Shown one piece after another: positions 59,200 to 64,000 of a DNA stretch of 64,000 bases. Positions within the stretch are counted from its first letter, which is position 1. Each line of letters opens with the position of its first letter. The translations under genes were made by a program, and so were the position numbers. Origin of the DNA: an uncultured Desulfobulbus sp. (GTDB lineage: Bacteria > Desulfobacterota > Desulfobulbia > Desulfobulbales > Desulfobulbaceae); assembly GCF_963665445.1 (NCBI RefSeq), contig NZ_OY762276.1:652001-716000 (forward strand), read 5' to 3'. Below the pieces are notes generated by a model. That model was not told where the DNA came from and did not search any database. It saw only the letters and a program-made list of their open reading frames with translations.

Positions 59200-60078
59200 A
59201 TGGAAACCACAGCACCTCTGTGCAAAATTCGAGGTCGCCACCTCAACCAGAACGATCTGGACGAAATTCGTCAGATTACCGCCGAACACTGGGATAAGGG
59301 ACGCTCGGCGATCTCAAAAATACTCTGCCAGCGGTGGCAATGGCGACAACCTAATGGCCAGTTGAAGGACATGGCCTGTCGGTGCCTCCTGCTCACCCTG
59401 GAGAAAAAAGGCGAACTCACCCTGCCGCCTCGGATGCAGGAGACCTATCGTTTTCCACGGCGGGCAGATCGCCGTTCCTACACAATTGACACCACGGAAA
59501 TGGCTGGTGCTGTTTCCGCGTTTGGCTCTTTGACAATCAAGATGGTTCGCCAAACTCCTGATGAAGGGATATGGGATTACCTGATTGACCGTTATCATTA
59601 TCTGGGCTCGCCTTGGATTGTCGGCTCATCGCTGAAATATCTTGCCTACCTGGACGATCGGCTGGTGGCCTGTCTCGGTTGGGGCTCCGCCGCCTGGAAA
59701 GTGGCATCCCGCGATCAACTGATCGGCTGGAACCGTGAACAGCGGGAACGCAACCTGGCCAAAGTGGTCAACAATGTCCGCTTCCTCATCCTGCCTTGGG
59801 TTAACGTTCGCCATCTGGCCTCCAAGCTCCTGGCCCTGAACATCCGCCAGTTGGAGCGCGACTGGTTTGCCTTCTACCGAGAGCCAATCTGCCTGCTGGA
59901 AACCTTCGTGGAGACTGGTCGTTTCCGGGGGATCTGTTATCGGGCAGCCAACTGGACCAAGGTTGGCGAGACCACTGGTCGCGGTAAATATGACCGCTAC
60001 AATCAACGGTCCGAGCCGATGAAGGCTGTCTTCCTTTACCCGTTGCACAAAAAATTCAGGGAGCAACTGCGTGGCTGA
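59200..60078 (+). CDS. DUF4338 protein, homologous to Druantia component DruA
   Basis: The 292-aa frame is intact. It opens IRGRHLNQNDLDEIRQITAE, SKILCQRWQWRQPNGQLKDM and ACRCLLLTLEKKGELTLPPR, the signature N-terminus of DUF4338, probably a winged-helix DNA-binding region. The core follows: DYLIDRYHYLGSPWIVGSSL, YLAYLDDRLVACLGWGSAAW, NVRFLILPWVNVRHLASKLL and a GNAT-like C-terminus (TGRFRGICYRAANWTKVGET, then GRGKYDRYN). DruA is known from Druantia anti-phage systems; here no druB-E gene is present and the gene lies inside transposon ends. Its stop overlaps the transposase start by 8 nt, suggesting a transposition-linked role. Function is inferred. Confidence 0.9.
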   Translation: METTAPLCKIRGRHLNQNDLDEIRQITAEHWDKGRSAISKILCQRWQWRQPNGQLKDMACRCLLLTLEKKGELTLPPRMQETYRFPRRADRRSYTIDTTEMAGAVSAFGSLTIKMVRQTPDEGIWDYLIDRYHYLGSPWIVGSSLKYLAYLDDRLVACLGWGSAAWKVASRDQLIGWNREQRERNLAKVVNNVRFLILPWVNVRHLASKLLALNIRQLERDWFAFYREPICLLETFVETGRFRGICYRAANWTKVGETTGRGKYDRYNQRSEPMKAVFLYPLHKKFREQLRG

Positions 60079-61628
60079 TACGGAATATACGCCCCTGGAT
60101 TTCCAGATCAGCGATGCCGAGTTGGAACAGTTGCCCGCTTCGGTTCTCCGCCCAATCATCCGCAACCTGCTGGATCATAACGTCCTGCAGGATCAGCGAA
60201 TAAGGGAACTTACGGCTGAAGTCAGCCAACTCAAGGCCAGGATCGACCAGAATTCATCCAATTCCAACAAGCCGCCCTCATCCGATTCACCGTACCAGGA
60301 AAATACCCCCAAACCCGGCAAAAGGAAATCCGGTGGACGCAAGGGCCACAAAGGGCACCGTCAGCAGCTCATACCACCAACCAAAACCGAGATTATTCAT
60401 CCCGGCACTTGCACCTGTGGGTGCCAGACGTTTATAGAGTTACGTCCTTACCATACCCATCAGCACATCGAGTTGCCCGAAATTGCGATGACAGTCATCC
60501 ATTTCATCCTCTACCGAGGCAAGTGCGCCAACTGTGGGAAAACCGGCAAAGGACATACACCAAAAAGATTTCAAACCGGCTTTGGCCCCCGACTCTGTGC
60601 GCTGGTGGCCGAGATCGGCGGTATTGAAGGAAACAGTCGGCAAGCCATCCAGGCTTTTTGCTCCTCAGTGCTGGGCATCAGTATCAGTCTTGGTGCCATC
60701 CAGAATATTATTGATCGGGCCTCCAAGGCTATCCATCCTCATTATGAGGCGATCGGCGAGAAGGCTCATGCCGTTGCGGTTAACCATGTTGACGAAACCC
60801 CATGGAAAAACAACGGCAAACTCAACTGGCTCTGGGTGATGGCCAGCACGGTGGTTGCCTATTTCATGGTCCACACCAATCGATCCAAGGACGCCTTTGA
60901 ATCCTTGGTCGGAGGTTGGGAAGGCATCCTGGTCAGTGACGGCTATCGGCTGTATCAAAACTGGGTGCATGCCCGGCAAACCTGCCTGGCCCACCTGATC
61001 CGCCGGGCAAAGGGACTTGCCGAGCGAAAAGATCCTGAACTTGCTCGATGTGGAGCCTGGGCCAGAGATGAATTGCGCCGCCTATGCAGGATGGCCAAGG
61101 ATCCGCCAACAAAAGCGGAGTGGTACGCATTTTATGCCCGGCTCAACCGGCTGATCGCGCTGTATATCGACTCCGACAGTGAAGCGGGGAAGCTTGTCCG
61201 CCATATCGATACGGAAATGGGCTCACTCTTCACCTTCCTGCTCGAGGATGGCGTTGATCCGACCAACAACTTCGGAGAGCGCATGGTAACCGATCACGGG
61301 GTAGGTAACTGTTTGAATTTCAATACCATTTTTTGGGGCTTTTGAGTCAATTTCGGAGCCTATTGCCGATAACAGACTGAAATTGTTGAAATGTTAAATT
61401 TTACCCCGTGATCGGTTACAGCGCATGCTGCGCTATGCCGTACTCTGGCGAAAACGCAGTCGAGGGACCAGCAGTGATAAAGGTAACCGCTGGGTGGAAC
61501 GCATTGTTCCGCTCAGGCAAACCTGCCGTCTGCAGGGTAAATCATCCTTCCACGTTCTCGTGGACGCGATGGATGCTTTTTTCAAAGATCAACAGCCGGA
61601 CCTGGAATGGATTAGGTTGGCGACTTGA
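60071..61628 (+). pseudogene. IS66-family transposase of IS66-b, split by MITE copy C
   Basis: From GTG 60071 the frame has IRNLLDHNVLQDQRIRELTA, NSSNSNKPPSSDSPYQ and GGRKGHKGHRQQLIPPTKTE (an IS66 linker), zinc-like cysteines CTCGCQTF and CANCGKTGKG, AVNHVDETPWKNNGKLNWLW, LVSDGYRLYQNWVHARQTCL and DPTNNFGERM. The MITE at 61286-61419 cuts it; after the second AGCGCATG the frame continues MLRYAVLWRKRSRGTSSDKG, WVERIVPLRQTCRLQG. The restored protein is 471 aa with no other lesion, so the MITE insertion appears recent. Confidence 0.93.
61286..61419. mobile_element. 134-bp MITE, copy C (inverted relative to A and B)
   Basis: It has the same ends and length as copies A and B. A perfect 8-bp duplication AGCGCATG lies at 61278-61285 and 61420-61427. 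It is inserted in the IS66-b transposase gene. Its outer 11 bases, GTAACCGATCA, are identical to the left end of IS66-b. Confidence 0.96.
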
Positions 61629-61654
61629 GGTGCCCCCCTGATCTGTTACAACAG

Positions 61655-61731
61655 TTTTACCGGGGACTGATCTCCGGTTAATAACCTACGAATTGGTGAC
61701 ATAACAAAATCTCTCGAGGTCAGGAGGTCTG
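61655..61731 (+). mobile_element. 3'-end remnant of the 2.4-kb IS (opposite orientation)
   Basis: The sequence GACTGATCTCCGGTTAATAA, then CCTACGAATTGGTGACATAA and ending TCGAGGTCAGGAGGTCTG matches the 3' end of the IS at 56209-58626, with a few substitutions. It abuts IS66-b on its left, so IS66-b or a deletion removed the rest. Confidence 0.88.
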
Positions 61732-61849
61732 AAATTGTTTAATTCGCAACTATTATATATTTGTTAGTTACTTATAAAAAATCACTTGTATCGTTTTACA
61801 GTCGTTTAAGTCACCGTTTTTCCGGTGTTATGACTTCGCAAGAGGAAAA

Positions 61850-62785
61850 ATGAAACATCTTATTATATTCGGAGGCGGTCGTATGGGGCTCAGCCATGCC
61901 GCTATGGCAGGATTGTATTATCCTAATTTAAAAATGACAATTGTAGAGTCTAATTTCAAAACTCGAATGCTTCTCCATGCGATTACAGGAAAAAATATCA
62001 GAATCACAAATAAGGCTAGTTGTTCTCAAATTAGGTCTGCGACTCATGCGGTAATAGCTACACCGCCTAGAATACATATGGTTAATTTGGATCAACTTTG
62101 TAATGCTGGATTCACTGGTCGCTTGTTAGTCGAAAAACCTGTAGCAATCAGAAGTTCAGCTCTAGAAAAATTTGATGATATCATGTCTGGGTATGTGCTT
62201 CGGCATTCATATTTTTGGAGGCGTTTTAAGGAATCATTAAGCAAGGAAGTCGTTAACAAAATCAAAATACGTTTGGAAACGAACCAGGATTTCGGATTAC
62301 AAGGCGGTATGTGGCGCCTTCACGAGGATGTACCAGGGCTCAGTTTGTTACATGAGTTCGGTAGCCATTGCATAAACCTTTTGCTTGATCTTGTACCTGT
62401 CAATGAGCTTTATATTTCTTTGAATGAAAAGAATCGTGTTGTTTTAACCACTAATGAATATAGTGATTTCACTATTGATCTTTGTGCCAAATCAACTAAT
62501 GTTAGGAAATCTGTATATACGATCACAGCCAATACGGATACGGCAAAATATCAAACAGATTTTTATAGTTTTATTAAAATAGTGAATGACGAGGGGGCAG
62601 AGGTTTCGAGCAGTTTAGCAGCGGAAGGGGTAAGATCACAGGCTTACCTTCGTGGAGTAGATTTTTCTGAACAAATGGCAATTTTTTTAGGTGGTGAGTC
62701 GTTCAATCCGAAAGATATTGCTGATGCTCTTGCAACCGATCAATTACTGGCCAAGATAGAAGAGGTGATGCAATGCCAAAAGTAA
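61850..62785 (+). CDS. Gfo/Idh/MocA-family oxidoreductase
   Basis: The 311-aa protein starts at ATG 61850 with AAGAGGAAAA upstream. The N-terminal Rossmann motif HLIIFGGGRMGLSHAAMAG and the family signature LLVEKPVAIRSSALEKF (Glu-Lys-Pro) are clear. The C-terminal beta-sheet domain has GMWRLHEDVPGLSLLHEFGS, with a His in the substrate region. Such enzymes oxidise or reduce nucleotide sugars using NAD(P). In this locus it may make or modify an unusual sugar. Its stop overlaps the next gene by 13 nt, so both are co-translated. Confidence 0.88.
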   Translation: MKHLIIFGGGRMGLSHAAMAGLYYPNLKMTIVESNFKTRMLLHAITGKNIRITNKASCSQIRSATHAVIATPPRIHMVNLDQLCNAGFTGRLLVEKPVAIRSSALEKFDDIMSGYVLRHSYFWRRFKESLSKEVVNKIKIRLETNQDFGLQGGMWRLHEDVPGLSLLHEFGSHCINLLLDLVPVNELYISLNEKNRVVLTTNEYSDFTIDLCAKSTNVRKSVYTITANTDTAKYQTDFYSFIKIVNDEGAEVSSSLAAEGVRSQAYLRGVDFSEQMAIFLGGESFNPKDIADALATDQLLAKIEEVMQCQK

Positions 62786-63573
62786 TGCTCGGGGACAATC
62801 CGTTTTTTGGAATTAGCCACCTTGCTCCATCTAAATCTGAACAATATCTAAAGGATAACGCTCGCTGGGATAAAGCTGTTGAGATAATAAAAGAAGTTCC
62901 AAAACTAGGCATAGATTCCTTCATGGTCAGCTCGCATAAAGATACTAAGCAACTCCTTGACGCCGCTGGTTATGCCAATAATACCACGCTCCCAGAAATT
63001 TGTTTGGTTGTGCCAAATGTTCATGAACTCAATACCAATGCAGCTTCTCGTGGGATAATAGGGGCGCTTAAATTTTTATTTGGTAATATTTTCAGTCTTT
63101 CTAACATATTGCCGCGACGAGTATATGAACGTGTCGTTATGGGGAATATTGTCTACCCCCGTAGCACCTATGTTGCGCTGCATAACGTAGTTGTTGATAT
63201 GCTAATTGGATTGCGATCTGCTTTTTTGCTTAAAGCATTTTGTAGTGTTACGCGATATTGCGGATACAAACCTGTTCTCATCACATTCAATCCAATAAAA
63301 CTCATTTCTTTAGGTGTTCGATGTAGTGCTATTTGCTGCTATTACAATAAAAGAAGATATAACGTGTGTGACGAGCCTTCAATTACACTTGATGCCTTTG
63401 AAAATTGTAATTGCATAGATGAGATTTGGGCGATGGGTATAGTTGCCTCTGGTGTTATTACTAGCGATGAGTTGATAGATGATCCAATCCTCCAACGTTT
63501 TAGTCGCGTACTTGTTGCCTCAACCAAATTTGAACGGATTGAATCCTTAAGTAAGGTTCTTTTGAGTGAATAA
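62773..63573 (+). CDS. Unrecognised protein, co-translated with the oxidoreductase
   Basis: The 266-aa protein has a good GAGGTG ribosome binding site before ATG 62773. I do not recognise a named family. The start KVMLGDNPFFGISHLAPSKS looks like a conserved active-site-like loop. Alternating hydrophobic strands and helices (AVEIIKEVPKLGIDSFMV, LPEICLVVPNVHELN, YCGYKPVLITFNPIKLISLG, EIWAMGIVASGVIT) suggest a TIM-barrel-like cytosolic enzyme; a Cys-rich stretch CSAICCYYNKRRYNVCDE is notable. The overlap of 13 nt with the upstream oxidoreductase and 8 nt with the downstream glycosyltransferase argue for a glycan precursor role. Confidence 0.75.
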   Translation: MPKVMLGDNPFFGISHLAPSKSEQYLKDNARWDKAVEIIKEVPKLGIDSFMVSSHKDTKQLLDAAGYANNTTLPEICLVVPNVHELNTNAASRGIIGALKFLFGNIFSLSNILPRRVYERVVMGNIVYPRSTYVALHNVVVDMLIGLRSAFLLKAFCSVTRYCGYKPVLITFNPIKLISLGVRCSAICCYYNKRRYNVCDEPSITLDAFENCNCIDEIWAMGIVASGVITSDELIDDPILQRFSRVLVASTKFERIESLSKVLLSE

Positions 63574-64000
63574 GCTTACAGTTTTTAATGCAGAGTCGGC
63601 ATATTATTACTTTACGGACAGTTTATTTCGTAATTCTATTCTAGGTTCAAGCCTATTATATTGTGATAGTGCTAGTTTAAGCTATGCTTTGCGATTGAGA
63701 GGTGTGCCTCATTCGCGATTGCATGGCCCTGATTTTATGGACCACTACCTCTGTTGCTTTAAGTCAGAGCGTGTGATGATAATTGGTGGTTCAACTCAAG
63801 CACATGACCATATACGTAAACGGTACCAGCTCAATCATGTGAAATTTATCGATTGGCATGTTTCTGCTGAGGATTTAGGCGAGCTTCTAAGTGAGCTGGA
63901 GTCATTTTATCCGCAAATGGTCTTTGTATGCCTTGGGTTAAGAAAGCAGGAAACCATTGCGAACGCGATATGGCAATATTTTAATTCTTGTGATGGCTTT
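63566..64000 (+). CDS. WecG/TagA/CpsF-family glycosyltransferase (partial, runs off the window)
   Basis: The frame opens at GTG 63566, overlapping the previous stop by 8 nt with AAGG upstream, and is still open at 64000 (145 codons seen). It reads LYCDSASLSYALRLRGVPHS, RLHGPDFMDHYLC, RVMIIGGSTQAHDHIRKRYQ and MVFVCLGLRKQETIANAIWQ. This order (Asp-Ser/Gly loop, R-x-x-G-x-D equivalent RLHGPDF, IGG, and the G-x-x-KQE site) is that of the WecG/TagA/CpsF fold, which adds ManNAc-type or other sugars to lipid carriers. It continues the three-gene coupled unit. Confidence 0.85.
   Translation, partial: MNKLTVFNAESAYYYFTDSLFRNSILGSSLLYCDSASLSYALRLRGVPHSRLHGPDFMDHYLCCFKSERVMIIGGSTQAHDHIRKRYQLNHVKFIDWHVSAEDLGELLSELESFYPQMVFVCLGLRKQETIANAIWQYFNSCDGF

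Larger units (their letters stand above)
59135..61649 (+). mobile_element. IS66-type transposon IS66-b carrying a DUF4338 (DruA-like) gene
   Basis: The ends are GTAACCGATCAGGGGGGG (59135-59152) and GCCCCCCTGATCTGTTAC (61632-61649), 16 of 18 matching as an inverted repeat. It contains two overlapping genes on the plus strand, a DUF4338 protein and an IS66 transposase. Without MITE copy C and its duplication it is 2373 bp. The flanking 8-mers (CTGATCAA and AACAGTTT) do not match, so one side has been rearranged. Confidence 0.9.

Noticed and set aside
59200..60078. Complete Druantia defence system
   Set aside because: Only a DruA-like gene is present; the neighbours are a transposase and IS ends, and no large helicase gene of the Druantia type is found.
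56209..61731. A single 5.5-kb transposon bounded by inverted repeats CAGACCTCCTGACCTCGA
   Set aside because: The inner end at 58626 plus the 5-bp duplication shows a 2.4-kb IS; the element at 61655-61731 is the 3' end of a second copy.

Overview
The window looks like a chromosomal segment of a Gram-negative, probably Desulfobacterota (deltaproteobacterial) organism. The basis is bacterial-type LeuC/LeuD, a sigma-54 activator with PAS and Fis-type domains, a PEP-CTERM-type sorted protein, and transposase families common in that phylum. This placement is an inference from protein style, not a measured phylogeny. The window falls into two very different halves. || Region 1 (1-22 kb) is GC-rich housekeeping DNA: the mutY 3' end, a sigma-54 response-type regulator, a SET-domain protein coupled to an unusual PLP decarboxylase, a GYF/AIM24 protein, a DUF533/TerB-like protein, a SprA-like putative metalloprotease, M18 aminopeptidase apeB, leuD and leuC with a divergent LysR regulator, and three antitoxin/PIN-toxin pairs. 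Almost every gap between these genes is filled by arrays of one palindromic repeat superfamily whose arms pair into hairpins of about 27 nt. Spacers differ between arrays, giving units of about 116, 210, 220 or 235 bp. One array separates leuC from leuD by 1 kb. Two arrays carry pieces of protein-coding sequence: an apeB tail and a LysR-like segment. || Region 2 (22.4-64 kb) is an exopolysaccharide/O-antigen-like locus with none of those repeats. Many of its genes are AT-rich. It encodes a PEP-CTERM protein, the GDP-fucose pathway (gmd, fcl), a secreted beta-helix/LamG protein, a Wzy/ligase-like membrane protein, three glycosyltransferases, an FrhB-like protein paired with a polysaccharide pyruvyl transferase, a Wzx flippase, a Gfo/Idh/MocA oxidoreductase, an unrecognised conserved-looking protein, and the start of a WecG/TagA/CpsF glycosyltransferase. 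Together they would make, modify and export a surface glycan. || The glycan genes are separated by insertion-sequence wreckage (26.0-36.0, 38.9-42.3, 47.6-51.6 and 55.6-61.7 kb). Exact target duplications let the layers be ordered. Around 30-35.7 kb an IS66 element sits in an IS4-type element, which sits in an ISL3 element, which sits in an IS3-type transposase gene: four generations. A 134-bp MITE with 8-bp target duplications has entered three different IS copies. Its ends match a local IS66-type transposon that also carries a DUF4338 (DruA-like) gene translationally overlapped with its transposase.
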